Positions 37,101-49,542 are shown, counted from the stretch's first letter. The stretch: DNA of 64,000 nt from Vitis vinifera (GCF_030704535.1 NC_081812.1:22977501-23041500), one strand, 5' to 3'. Notes: generated by a model from the sequence alone, not told the origin. A program made the numbers and translations.

Positions 37101-37858
37101 CTCATCGGTTACCGCACCCCTGAAAGCTTCTGGAATGCCGCGCTTCATGATCATAAGACTTAGCCTATTTGAACGTTCCCACTTACCCCAATAAACCTCA
37201 TCCTCTTGAGTACTTTGCTCATTGAGTTCATCAGGTTTGGGCATTCTCAAGGCCAAGTCTATATCCATGCAACCTAAGAGAATCATCATATTCTCTTTCC
37301 AGTCCTTAAAATTAGTCCCATTTAACATAGGGACATTATTGATGTTGGCAGATATAGAAGTAGTTGATATAAAAGCTGAATCGAGAACAAAATAAAATGA
37401 ATCAAATAAACCATCATGCTCACATAAAATAAGCAATTAAACACATAATCTTTAAATTTAAAAGCAAATTATGACATTTCAAGATACCTAGCACAACATT
37501 AATATCAAGTCTTTGGACAGTAATATTAACTGTAAGTGGTACTCTTGTTGTAGTGATCAAACATTGATGATAAGTTATGTCAAATAATAAATCTATCTTT
37601 GGATTGATTTATTATTCACATTAAGTTACCTTTATAATCATCACATATTTATCACCACAAGTATGTATGCAATTTGACCAAATATTAACTTTCCTTTGGG
37701 CCAGTCAATACCCGCATGAATCACATACACACAAATATCTAACACCCCGAACAGACTAATCTACACGGAAGATGTCACTTTGGTGATTTTCCGCTTTAAT
37801 TAGCCTATTTAAAATGCTAGATCAATAACTTAAATATTAATATCATAAAATGCTATTA

Positions 37859-37891
<33 letters not shown>

Positions 37892-37973
37892 AAAATTATC
37901 AACTCAATATTTCATAAATCTTAATCCATTGACATATATTAAAATAATAACTCAAAGAATTAATCAAGGAGTA

Positions 37974-37987
37974 GGCTCTGATACCAC
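37974..37987 (-). other. Copia primer-binding site (initiator Met tRNA type)
   Basis: On the minus strand this reads GTGGTATCAGAGCC, one base inside the 5' LTR. TGGTATCAGAGC is the usual plant retroelement site complementary to the 3' end of initiator methionine tRNA. Confidence 0.93.
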
Positions 37988-37988
37988 T

Positions 37989-38570
37989 TGTTAGAATTCA
38001 ACCAAGATCCTTGTTATAACTCAACCAAGATAAATACCCTATTTATATATACTGGAATATTTAACAAGGTGAATACCCTAACTTCATATATATTGGAATA
38101 TTTAACAAGGAGAATACCCTAATTTCATATATACTGGAATCTCCTGATTAAAAACAATGAGTAGAAAAATAATAGCGGAAGCATACCTGAATCCATTGAA
38201 GGAGAAACCTTATAGGAAGAAAACCCTTTGAGATGGTCTTCCAATTCTAGCCACTAGATTCTGTGTCAATTTCTCTCTGAGAAGATTTTCAGAAATTGAA
38301 ATGCGTAGTCGTAGAATGGGGACCATAACCCTATTTATAAACCGCTAGGGCAGTTTTAATTTTATTACAATTATATTTCTGCCCCTCATAGAAATAATAA
38401 TTGTCTAATGGTATCTACACAATAATCTCATGACAATTATACCCTTAAGCCAATTAATCAATTATTAATTAGATCACTATATTTAGGCTTAATTAAATGA
38501 TAGCACACACATTTTAATTATTTACATGTGTGGCCCAAATTATAGATTAATTACAAAAATTAATCTAACA
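37989..38570 (-). repeat. Copia 5' LTR (right in the window)
   Basis: 582 bases, same length and ends as the left LTR, followed by the TCATA target duplication at 38571-38575. A TAA microsatellite lies in the leader region just inside (37858-37893). Confidence 0.96.
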
Positions 38571-39439
38571 TCATAAACTTTGAAGATGGAAGTCCCATCC
38601 CTTTGAACTTAATCAATTTGCAGTGGAATTGACCAACAATGGAGTCCATATTCTGGAGGATGATATTTCAAGACATTATTTCCAATGGACTATGGGTTTG
38701 TGAAGGATAAAAAATAAAATAACACTAGACCCAAATATTTGGTACACTGTACCTCAATATTTAGTATAAAGAAATAAAATATCCCTCTTATTTAATCCTA
38801 TTGGAAGATATTTCTGAAATTTGTGTTTAATAACATATAAATTATTATATATTTATGAATAAGATATTTAAAATTTATGAATATTGTATTACATTCCTAA
38901 ATAAAATACTTGTCAAACCATATTATATATTAAATATATTAAGAAATTTTGTACATAGTGTATTAGAAAAACTATTATCTCAATTACTTATTTTAAATTT
39001 TGATAAATTCATATAAGAAAAAATGATATTTAAATATATATTTCATTTTTATTTTTATTTTAAAATATTTTTTGAATTTTTATTTTAAAAGTTATGTTCG
39101 TTTATAGCAAATTTTGTCTCAAAAATTGGCAACATTTTGCTCCTGAAAATCAACCAAAATAAATAAGTAAATGCAAATATGTAACTACAAAATCAATTAA
39201 TATTTTAATGACGTAAAATGCTTTGAAAAAAAAAAACATACAAGGAATATAATGTCAATACACATGGTCAAATTTTGCCAGTTTTAATTAATTGTTATCT
39301 AGAATCAATGGATAAATTCAGATTAGATAACAAAAACTTGCAAAATTTGACAATAAGTTTGTACCCTTGAAAACACATGCAACATTACAAGAAAAATTAA
39401 ACACAGAGAATAAATATCATCTCTATCCTACACTCCGAC
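38571..39439. other. Region between the copia element and NAC copy A
   Basis: The first 70 bases look coding-like and may continue the unidentified sequence left of the copia insertion. From about 38691 the DNA is AT-rich and contains a dispersed block (ATGGGTTTGTGAAGGATAAA ... AACTATTATCTCAATTACTT) that recurs near 41820, 43380, 44380, 47490 and 49020-49850. No gene is seen. Confidence 0.5.
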
Positions 39440-39532
39440 TCATATTGCTTGTGGTAGATTGGCGGTGGCCTGTACCCCACTGTTATCAATAGCCACCACT
39501 TTAACCTCCGCATTCTCTTCATGATCCTTGCT

Positions 39533-40932
39533 CTAATTACTCCCTCCCTTCATGTACACCTTGCACAATACCCAATCATCCAACTGCAAAAAATCGAGAC
39601 TTGAGATTTGATATGGCATGTTGGATGAAAAAAATCAAGTTCTTGATATAGTATAAGTATGATTTCTTTTAATTTGATCCATAATTTAAAGACTTGAAAT
39701 TTTATTCGACCATAACATTTACGTGACAAGGAATGAGTGGCAATAAATGGTATTAAAGTCATCCAACTCGTAGGGAAACTATTTATATGAAATAAAACAT
39801 GACTTCTTTGATAAGGAATTGAAATAGAACCTCTACTCCATACCTTCGTGGGATCAGATCCATTGTTGTTATTGGGAGGAAGACTCTTTTGATTAAGCCT
39901 GTATTCATGCATCTTCCATTTGGTTTTTATTCCACTAGATTGGTTGCCATCATAGAAATCTAGGGCCTTTCGGAAGCCGATAACTTGACCATCTGAAATG
40001 ATGGCCTTGTCAACGCCAGTTGCCTTCCAGTAGCCATCCAAGCCATGGGCGACTGATCGGCTTGGCCTCGTCCCATTCGGGTACTTTCGCTCTCGCAAAG
40101 TAAAGAAATACCATTGCTTCTCTCTATGCGCATTGCGGTTGTGATTATTGTCTGATAGAAATTCACGAACGTAAAGAAGATCCATATATTAGAAAAAATA
40201 TAAATGTCAAAGATGCAAAGCATGTATAAAAGTAAAACATCCATAGGTTTTTTTTCACTAAATTATCTAGCCTTTCTTTACCCTGCAAATATTAGTGGTA
40301 TCCAAGGCTAAGAACGCTAAAAACCCTAACCCAAGAATCGAGAAGAAAAAGAAACGGTGTTTGCAACCAAAGAAACAGCAGAAAAAGTCATTTGTCAGAT
40401 TCTTTGTTTTTTATAAAGAAAAAACCATGAGGAAAAGAAACGATCAAGTCAGCTTCCAAAGCTATTTTTGTTTTGAAACTGGGTGCCTGAAAAGAAAAAG
40501 AAAAAAACATACAACAAGAAAATAATGAACCAAGAAAACAAATCGCTTACCGACGAGGACGTCAGGACGGTAGTCATAGAGAACAACGGTGCGAATTCGG
40601 TTGATGGGCAATGGCTCGTTGTTCACTTTCCTCAACAAGTAATCCTTAATCAGCTGTTCATCGGTGGGAAGAAATCTGTACCCTGGTGGACAGCTTCTGA
40701 AATACTCATCCGCCCAGGCCACTTGTTCTTCTTCGATCTCTTTAACACCTTGCTGGACGGGTTGGCGTCGTTGCTCAACCTGGAATTGATCGTTCTCCAT
40801 CCATGCCTCCCCCGAAAGATCCGGGAGAAACGAGAAAATCTGCCCGTAGTTGAGCCCATCTTCATTAGCCGGAAAAGGTTGCAGCCGGTCAGGGAGACGA
40901 CCTTGGCTATTGTTGTCTCCGTTCCCCTCCAT
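39533..40932 (-). CDS. NAC-domain transcription factor, copy A, 3 exons
   Basis: Exons 40932-40551, 40151-39844 and 39583-39533 join in phase to 246 residues. NAC proteins are plant-specific nuclear DNA-binding factors. A 80-residue N-terminal extension with an acidic stretch (EIEEEQ) precedes the NAC domain (about 82-240): subdomain [21 protein letters not shown], then [11 protein letters not shown] with [20 protein letters not shown] and [10 protein letters not shown], and E with KMHEYRL and DWVLCKVY. The protein ends almost directly after subdomain E, so the usual long C-terminal activation region is absent. The terminal TAG (39533-39535) looks like a gained stop, because the frame stays open for 30 codons beyond it. 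The ATG at 40932 is preferred over 41061 because a TATAAAATA box lies between them at 40991-40999. The NAC subgroup is uncertain. Confidence 0.9.
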
Positions 40933-40990
40933 TGCCGTGGAATCGAGATAGAGAAAAGTTGGTGGTAGGAGGATTGAGAGATAGACGTTG

Positions 40991-40999
40991 TATTTTATA
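40991..40999 (-). promoter_or_regulatory. TATA box of NAC copy A
   Basis: TATAAAATA on the minus strand, about 60 bases upstream of the ATG at 40932. The same box occurs before copy B (about 46712-46720). Confidence 0.65.
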
Positions 41000-41061
41000 G
41001 GGAGAAAAACACCAACTATGACTCGTTTAAAAGTAAGAAGTAATTCTGTTTTATTGGTCAA

Positions 41062-44000
41062 TCACTTAATTACTCGTCAGTTGAATTATGACTCTTTAAT
41101 ATCATGTCAAATTAACAATTAAACGAACCACAATCCTTTACAAAATAGTTAATTCAAAAAAGTTTGAAAATGATGTTTATCGGATGTCAAATAAGTCGTC
41201 TTATTACTTATCTTATCCTATCATATTAATAAATATATTATAATATAGGATATCCATTAAACTAAAAATATTATAATGTAGGATATCCATTAACTAAAAA
41301 TTACTCTAGTCCTAATTAGTTGAATACAAAGTTGATATATATATATATAATATGTTTGTTTGATGGGAGAAAATAAAAAGGGAAATAAAATTATAAAGAG
41401 AATGAATATTATTTAATAGTGATAATTAAAATCCTGATAAAAGTGAAATCTAGAGGGCAACGGATAATGTTTCTACTAGAGTGTTTTTAATGACAATGTT
41501 TATCTAGAAGTGTTTTGAAGAGAATCACATATCAAGTGTTTCTCCATAAAACATTATAATTTTTTTTTAAATGTTTCTTAAAATTTATCAAATATATTTT
41601 TTTTTAAAAGGAAAAAATAATTTTTAGATTAAAAACGCTTCATAAAAGCATTGTCAAACGAAACCTTAGTTTTCATATTGATTAATTTTTTATTTATATT
41701 TTTATCTAAATAAATAATTCAAATATATTAATGAATATGAATAAAATTAATTTTCAATTTCTACTTTCTAATTCCCGTTGAATGGAATATAATTTTGTTA
41801 ATTAAGGAACTATTTCAAGTAGACTTATGGGTTTGTGAAAGGGATAAAAAATAATATAAAAAACATTAGATCCGAATATTTGTATAATGTATCTCCATAT
41901 TTGGTATAAAAAAGAATAAAATATCCCCCTATTTAATATTATTTGAAGATATTCCTACAATTTATATTTAATAACATATAAATTATTATTTATTTGTTAA
42001 TCATATTTATGATTAAAATATTTAAAAATTTATAAATACTGCATTATATTGATTAATAATATACATATCAAGTCATATTATATATTAAATATACCAAAAA
42101 ATTTTGTATACAGGATATTAGAAAAACTATTCTCTGGATTGCTTATTTTAAATTTGAACTAAGTTCATAAGCTATGTTTTGATTGGTTGGATATGATATG
42201 ATAAAATAAGATATGTATATTATAGGATATCATATCCCATTTGATAGGATATGAATATCTTAATTGGATATGATAGGATAGAATAAGATATGTATAATAT
42301 AGGTTGTCATATCTTATTTAATTAGATATGAATATGTTAAAATATGATATTCGTAAATATACATATCTTATGAATATAATATTTTAAGATAGTATATTCA
42401 ATTAGATTTATTATATTATATTATACTTATATTTAATTTATTAAATAAATAAAAATAATATGAAATATATATTATTTTCAAATGTTTAAAATAAAATTAA
42501 TATCATATTCAAACATTTTCTATTTTAAAAAATGAAATTTATTTATGTTTGAAAATATTTGAACTTTACAAATAATTTCTTTTATTATGTTATTTAATAT
42601 ATAAAAATAATTTATATATAATATATTAACATTATTTCATAAATATTTAAAAAAAATTCTTTTTTATTATAAATTAAAAATAATATTAAAAAAAATTTAA
42701 TCATAAATTTAATTTATAATCAAAAAAATTATTTTGTAAAATGAGTATATTAAAAAAATAAAAAATAAATATTTGATATTTGATTCTTATCTCTCTCGTA
42801 AAAAATTTTCATAACATAATTAATATAAATAAAATAAAGGAGGATGAATAAGAAAAATAAATTTATGGTGCATATTTCTTCTGCAATATTTTTCATAAAA
42901 CAATTAATAAAAAAAACAAAAGAATTGATGAGAGAGAATAATCTATAACTTTTAAGATTTTTATGTCATATCTCTCCTATAATTTAATAGTTCTATTTGA
43001 AGGGATATTTATAAGATTTCAAATAAATTATGACGAATATTTATCCTTTTTATCTTATCCTATTTATAATGTAGGATATCTAATAAATAAAAAATTAGTC
43101 TTAATCCAAGTTGGTTGGATGAAAATAGGATACGTATCTTTGTGTTTGTTTGATAGGTGAGATTAAAAATACAAATACGATGAGAACGAAAAATGATCAC
43201 TATTTTGAAGAGATGATTATCCTTAATAAAAGTGAAACTTACTTTTCATACTAATTAATTTTTATTTATATTCTCCTTTTTAAACAAATAATTCAAATAT
43301 ATTAAATAAATAAAAAATGATTTTTCAATTTTAACTTTCTAGAATATAATTTTTTGATTAATGTACATATTCTAAAAGTATTTAATATTATTGAAAGATA
43401 TTTCCACAATCTATATTTAATAACATATAAATTATAATATATTTATTAATAATATTCATGAATAAAATATTTAAAATTTATAAATATTGTATTATATTCC
43501 TAAATAATATACTTTTCAAACGATATTATATATTAAATATGCTAAGGAATTTTGTATATAGTGTACGATATTAAAAAAAGTTATTATCTCAATTATTTAT
43601 TTTAAATTTCAATAATTCCATATAAGAAAAAATGATACATCAAAGTGATATTATATTGAAATTTTGTTACGAAAAATTTAAAATAAAAGGTAACATTTTG
43701 CTCCTGAAAATCAACCAAAATAAATAAATAAATACAAATGTATGACTAAAACATCAATTGATATACTAAATATCAATTTGTGCAAAATTATTAACCAAAT
43801 GCCATCTTGCTTCTCTGCACTTGAAATTTAATTCTAAAATTGAACTCTACAGTCATCAAAAAGGAAATTTAATTCTAAAACAATCATCAAAAAGTAAGTT
43901 CTAAAGTTGTGTATGTGCATTTATCTTATTGTTTTATAAAAGGAAATATCCCAATAAAACAATATAATTTAATAAACTTGTTTTCTAAGTTAGAATATAT

Positions 44001-44336
44001 TATAAAAAAATATTTTAAAATACCTTAAATTATTTTGAAAAGCAACCTATTTTAAAAATAAATTCCAAAAATATTATTTTTAAGTTAGAATATATTATAA
44101 AATTGTTTAAAAACACCTTAAATTATTTTGAAAGACAACATTTTTTTAAAATAAATTCTTAAATAATTATTTTTAAGAAAAAATGAACGTGTTTTTTAAG
44201 TTAGAAAAGTGTTTTATATTCGATAAAAAAAACTGTTTCAAAGAATAAAAAACCCTTTTAAAAAATAGTTTTTAAAATGGACCTAAAATTTCTATAAAGT
44301 CTCTTAATAAGACCTAATCAATTTCTCTTAATAAAT
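41062..44336. other. AT-rich region between the two NAC genes
   Basis: No gene is seen. It holds clusters of ATAGGATATGA-like units (about 42180-42380), a foldback-like block near 41470-41665 (GTGTTTTTAATGA ... AAAACGCTTCATAAAAGC) and two copies of the dispersed AT-rich block. All have counterparts in copy B (for example 47810-47990 and 47120-47340). Confidence 0.55.
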
Positions 44337-45066
44337 TTGTGTTTAACAACATATAAATTATTATATATTTCCGAAATTTGTGTTTAATAACATATAAATT
44401 ATTATATATTTATTAATAATATTTATGAATAAAATATTTGAATTGTATGTATATTGTATTACATTCCTAAATAAAATACTTGTCAAACCATATTATATAT
44501 TAAATATACTAAGAAATTTTGTACATAGTGTATTGGAAAAACTATTATCTCAATTACTTATTTAAATTTTGATAAATTCATATAAGAAAACATGATATTT
44601 TAATATATATTTAATTTTTATTTTTATTTTAAAATAGTTTTTGAATTTTTATTTTAAAAGTTGTGTTCGTTTAGAGCAAATTTTGTCTTAAAAATTGGCA
44701 GCATTTTGCTCCTGAAAATCAACCAAAATAAATAAGTAAATGCAGATATGTGACTACAAAATCAACTAATATTTTAATGATGTAAAATGCTTTGAAAAAA
44801 AAAACATACAAGGAATATAATATCAATACACATGGTCAAATTTTGCCAGTTTTAATTGTTATCTAGAATCAATGGATATATTCAGATTAGATAGCAAAAA
44901 CTTGCAAAATTTGACAATAAGTTTGTACCCTTAAAAACACATGCAACGTTACAAGAAAAATTAAACACACAGAATAAACATCATCTCTATCCTACACTCC
45001 GGTAGATTGGTGGTGGCCTGTACCCCACTGTTATCAGTAGCCACCACTTTAACCTCAGCATTCTCT

Positions 45067-46654
45067 TCATGATCCATTGCTCTTATTACTCCCTCCCTTC
45101 ATGTACACCTTGCACAATACCCAATCATCCAACTGCAAAAAAAATCGAGACTCAGATTTGGTATGGCATGTTGGATGAAAAATATCAAGTTCTTGATATG
45201 GTATAAGTATGATTTCTTTTAATTTGATCCATAATTTAAAGACTTGAAATTTTATTCGACCATAATATCTACGTGACAAGGAATGAGTGGCTATAAATGG
45301 TATTAAAGTCATCCAACTCGTGGGGAAAATATTTATATGAAATAAAACATGACTTCTTTTATAAGGAATTGAAATAGAACCTCTACTCCATACCTTCGTG
45401 GGATCAGATCCATTGCTGTTATTGGGAGGAAGACTCTTCTGATTAAGCCTGTATTCATGCATCTTCCATTTGGTTTTTATTCCACTAGATTGGTTCCCAT
45501 CATAGAAATCTAGCGCCTTTCGGAAGCCGATAACTTGACCATCTGAAATGATGGCCTTGTCAACGCTAGTTGCTTTCCAGTAGCCATCCAAGCCATGGGC
45601 GACTGATCGGCTTGGCCTCGTCCCATTCGGGTGCTTTCGCTCTCGCAAAGTAAAGAAATACCATTGCTTCTCTCTATGCGCATTGCGGTTGTGATTATTT
45701 TCTGATAGAAATTCACGAACGTAAAGAAGATCCATATATTAGAAAAAATATAAATGTCAAAGATGCAAAGCATGTATAAAAGTAAAACATCCATAGGTTT
45801 TTTTTCACTAAATTATCTAGCCTTTCTTTACCCTGCAAATATTAGTGGTATCTGTTGGGACATCATTTGTTTTACCATCTGAGCTACTAGTCCAGATGGT
45901 ACCAGGAGGGCAACGTCCTAAACCTTAAGGTCTGGACCCAAGTTCGAATCCTGGGGAGGCCACTCTGTGATGCCCCTGACTGGCACAGAGTCAAATATAC
46001 TCAAAACAAATGACATCCCAACAGTATCCAAGGCTAAGAACGTTAAAAACCCTAACCCAAGAATCCGTTTGCAACCAAAGAAACAGCATAAAAAGTCATT
46101 TGTCAGATTCTTTGTTTTTTATAAAGAAAAAACCATGAGGAAAAGAAACGATCAAGTCAGCTTCCAAAACTATTTTTGTTTTGAAACTGGGTGCCTGAAA
46201 GAAAAAGAAAAAAACATACAACAAGAAAATAATGAACCAAGAAAACAAATCGCTTACCGACGAGGACGTCAGGACGGTAGTCATAGAGAACAACGGTGCG
46301 AATTCGGTTGATGGGCAATGGCTCGTTGTTCACTTTCCTCAACAAGTAATCCTTAATCAGCTGTTCATCGGTGGGAAGAAATCTGTACCCTGGTGGACAG
46401 CTTCTGAAATACTCATCCGCCCAGGCCACTTGTTCTTCTTCGATCTCTTTAACACCTTGCTGGACGGGTTGGCGTCGTTGCTCAACCTGGAATTGATCGT
46501 TCTCCATCCATGCCTCCTCCGAAAGATCCGGGAGATCTAGAAAGGAGCTATACAACAAAATCTGCTCGTAGTTGAGCCCATCTTCATTAGCCGGAAAAGG
46601 TTGCAGCCGGTCAGGGAGACGACCTTGGCTATTGTTGTCTCCGTTCCCCTCCAT
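45067..46654 (-). CDS. NAC-domain transcription factor, copy B, 3 exons
   Basis: Exons 46654-46258, 45701-45394 and 45132-45067 join in phase to 256 residues. The protein is nearly identical to copy A, with the same NAC subdomains and splice sites. It differs by a five-residue expansion (EQILLYSSFLDLPDLS against [11 protein letters not shown]), a few substitutions (HPNGT for YPNGT, KATSVDK for KATGVDK, EN for DN at the exon 2 start) and another C-terminus. Here the stop of copy A is a lysine codon, but an extra base near 45076 shifts the frame, so the protein ends GGSNKSNGS. Like copy A it lacks a long C-terminal activation region. The G-to-S change lies in the highly conserved GYWKATG motif, which might affect DNA binding. 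Intron 1 contains a 171-base inserted element. Confidence 0.88.
45848..46028. mobile_element. 171-base foldback insertion with an internal tRNA-like arm, in NAC copy B intron 1
   Basis: Copy A reads AGTGGTATCCAAGG without interruption. Copy B has 171 extra bases (45853-46023) flanked by a GTATC duplication (45848-45852, 46024-46028). The ends are inverted repeats of about 21 bases (TGTTGGGACATCATTTGTTT against TGTTGGGATGTCATTTGTTT). Inside are a hairpin (ACCATCTG ... CAGATGGT) and a tRNA T-arm-like segment, CCCAAGTTCGAATCCTGGGG (45938-45957). TG...CA ends with a 5-base target duplication would fit a solo LTR of a very small (TRIM-like) element; the long inverted ends would fit a MITE. I cannot decide which. 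Confidence 0.85.
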
Positions 46655-46708
46655 TGCCGTGGAATCGAAATAGAGAAAAGTTGGTGGTAGGGGGATTGAG
46701 AGATACAC

Positions 46709-49043
46709 GTTGTATTTTATAGGGAGAAAAACACTCTAACTATGACTCGTTGTTTGAAAGTAAGAAGTAATTCTTTTTTATTGGTCAATCAATTAATTAC
46801 TCGCCAGTTGAATTATGATTCTTTAATATCCTGTCAAATTAACAATTAAACGAACCACAATCCTTTAATCAAAGGATGTTTACAATATGTCAAATAACTC
46901 GTCTTATTACTTATCTTATCCTATCAATAATTAAATATATATAAATATATTATATTGTAGGATATCCATTGAACTAAAATTAGTCTAGTCCTAATTAGTT
47001 GGATACAAAGTGGATATATATCTATGTTTGATGGGTGAAAATAAAATGATAAGGAGAGTTAATATTATTTAATAGTGATAATAAAAATCCTACTAAAAGT
47101 GAAATTTAGAGTGCAACCGATAATGTTTCTACTTAAGTGTTTTTAATGAAAGTGTTTCTCTAAAAGTGTTGGGAAGATAATCACATATAACGTGTTTTTT
47201 CATAAACATTATAAATTTTTTTTTATATACTTTTAAAAGTGTTTCCTAAAATTTATCAAATACCTATTTTTAAAAAAAGAAAAAACAATTTTTAGATTAA
47301 AAACGCTTCATAAAATCATTGTTAAATGGACTTTTAGTTTTCATATTGATTAATTTTTTATTTATATTTTTATCTAAATAAATAATTCAAATATACTAAT
47401 GAATATTAAGAAAATTAATTTTCAATTTCTACTTTCTGATCCACGTTCAATGGAATATAATTTTGTTAATTAATGAACTATTTCAAGTGGACTTATGGGT
47501 TTGTGAAAGGTATAAAAAATAATATAAAAAACATTAGAACCGAATATTTATATAAGGTATCTCCATATTTGGTATAAAAAAGAATAAAATATCCCCCTAT
47601 TTAAAATTATTTGAAGATATTCCCACAATTTATATTTAATAGCATATAAATTATTTTAAAAATTTATAAATACTGCATTATATTGATTAATAATATACAT
47701 ATCAAGTCATATTATATATTAAATATACCAATAAATTTTATATATAGGATATTACAAAAACCATTTCCTCTATTGCTTATTTTAAATTTCAACTAAGTTC
47801 ATAAGCTATATTTGATTGGTTGGATATAACATAATAAGATAAGATATGTATATTATAATATATCACATCCCATTTGATAGGATATGGATATGTTAATTGA
47901 TTGGATAGGATAAGATAAAATATGTATATATTATTTGATAGGATATGAATATCTTAAAATATGATATTTATGGATATATATATATCCTATGAACATAATA
48001 TTTTAAGATAGCATATTTAATTAGATGTATTATATTATATCATATTTATATTTTATTTATGAAATAAATAAAAATAATAGGAAATGTATATTATTTTTAA
48101 ATGTTTAAAATAAAAATAACATCACATTCAAACATTTTTTATTTTAAAAAATGAAATTTTGTTATGTTTGACAATATCTATGATTAAAATATTTGAACTT
48201 TACAAATAATTTTTTTATTATGTTATTTAATATATAAAAATAATTTTTATATATCATATATTAACATTATTTTATAAATTTTTTATTATAAATTAAAAAT
48301 AATATTTAAAATTTTTCTTTTTTAATCATAAATTTAATTTATAATCAAATAAATTATTTTATAAAATGAGTATATTAAAAAATAATAAATTGATAAAATA
48401 AATAAATATTTGATATTTGATTCTTATTTCTCTTGTAAAAAAATTTTATAACATAATTAATATAAATAAAATAAAGGAGGATGAATAAGAAAAATAAAAT
48501 TATGGTGCATATTTGTTCTACAATATTTTTCATAAAACAATTAAAAAAAGAATTAATGAGATAAAATAATTTATAACTTTTAAGATTTTTATCTCGTATC
48601 TCTCGTATAATTTAATAGTCTTATAAGATGTCAAATAAATTATCACAATTATCTATCTTATCCTATTATCAATCCGATATTTATCGATATGTTATAATGT
48701 AGGATTTCCAATAAACCAAAAATTAGTCTTAATCCAAATTGGTTGGATAGAAATATGATACATATCTTTGTGTTTGTTTGATAGGTGAGATTAAAAATAA
48801 AAATAGGATGAGAATGAAAAATTAACACTATTTTGAAGAGATAATTAACCCTGATAGAAGTGAAACTTAGTTTCTATACTAATTAATTTTATTTATATTC
48901 TCCTTTTTAAATAAATAATTCAAATATATTTAAAAAATGCAAATAAAATTGATTTTTCAATTTCAACTTTCTAGAATATAATTTTTTGATTAATGTACAT
49001 ATTCTAAAAGATTATTTTCAATGGTTTATGGGTTTGTGAAGGA
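46709..49043. other. AT-rich upstream region of NAC copy B
   Basis: Counterpart of 41000-43380 in copy A: promoter-proximal DNA followed by ATAGGATATGA-type clusters and dispersed AT-rich blocks. No gene is seen. Confidence 0.5.
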
Positions 49044-49542
49044 TAAAAATTAGGGAGAATTATGTTTTGGGGGTAGATGGGCCCCCAAATTAACAAAAGG
49101 TCCATGTAACTTTTCAAATTGAGCCCAAGACCCAATGAAAATATGGAAATTGAGTTGAAGGATATCATCCTTCAGTATTTCCAAAAATGCCCTTTGTTGA
49201 TTTTGAGAAAAAAAATTAATATTTTTGAAAAATACTTTTATTTAATTTAATATTTTTTAAAAATAAATTTATTTAATTTAATATTTTTTAAAAATAAATT
49301 TATTTAATTTAATATTTTAAAAAATATTTAATTTAATATTTTTTTAAATACTTTAATTTAATTTAATATTTTTGAAAAAAAAATTATTTAACTTAATTTT
49401 ATAAAATATTTTATATGTGTTCTTAAAGGGTATATTTGTCCGTTACTATTTCATATCCTTCAACTCAATTTGAAGAGTTATATGGACCTTTTATTAATTT
49501 GGGGACTCATCTACCCCAAAAGATAATTCTCCCTAAAAATTA
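49044..49542. mobile_element. Mutator-type MITE, 481 bases, 9-base target duplication
   Basis: The element 49053-49533 has inverted ends of about 60 bases starting GGGAGAATTAT(G/C)TTTTGGGG and a perfect 9-base target duplication, TAAAAATTA (49044-49052 and 49534-49542). Nine-base duplications with long inverted ends mark Mutator-like elements. It has no coding capacity and is absent from NAC copy A, so it inserted after the duplication. Its ends resemble those of the 7.8 kb element at 50731-58533. Confidence 0.92.

Larger units (their letters stand above)
30323..38570 (-). mobile_element. Ty1/copia LTR retrotransposon, young, interrupted by a nested element
   Basis: This is a copia-family fossil on the minus strand, bounded by two 582-base LTRs (TGTTAGA...TCTAACA) and a TCATA target duplication. 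From right to left it has a primer site, gag with a CCHC zinc knuckle (about 36.6-37.4 kb), protease and integrase (about 35-36.5 kb), reverse transcriptase with the YVDD box (about 34.1-34.9 kb), RNase H (about 31.3-32.1 kb), and a polypurine tract. This gag-protease-integrase-RT-RNase H order is the copia order. All parts are present, but it is broken: a nested LTR element sits between the RT and RNase H parts, and there are about two further breaks. The two LTRs differ at about three of 582 positions, so insertion was probably a few hundred thousand years ago at plant rates. Confidence 0.97.
38819..44336. repeat. NAC segment tandem duplication, copy A
   Basis: About 5.5 kb that is repeated directly in 44337-50605. 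Both copies start near TTTGTGTTTAAYAACATATA and end with AAATTTCTATAAAGTCTCTT ... CTCTTAATAAATTT. Copy A carries the NAC gene at 39533-40932 with AT-rich DNA around it. Confidence 0.85.

Noticed and set aside
40933-41061. Upstream ATG of NAC copy A (adds 43 residues)
   Set aside because: A TATA box lies within that extension and copy B lacks it, so the ATG at 40932 is the better start.
45938-45957. Possible tRNA gene in NAC copy B intron
   Set aside because: Only a T-arm-like piece is present; no acceptor stem or D-arm could be folded, and it lies inside a 171-base insertion with a target duplication.
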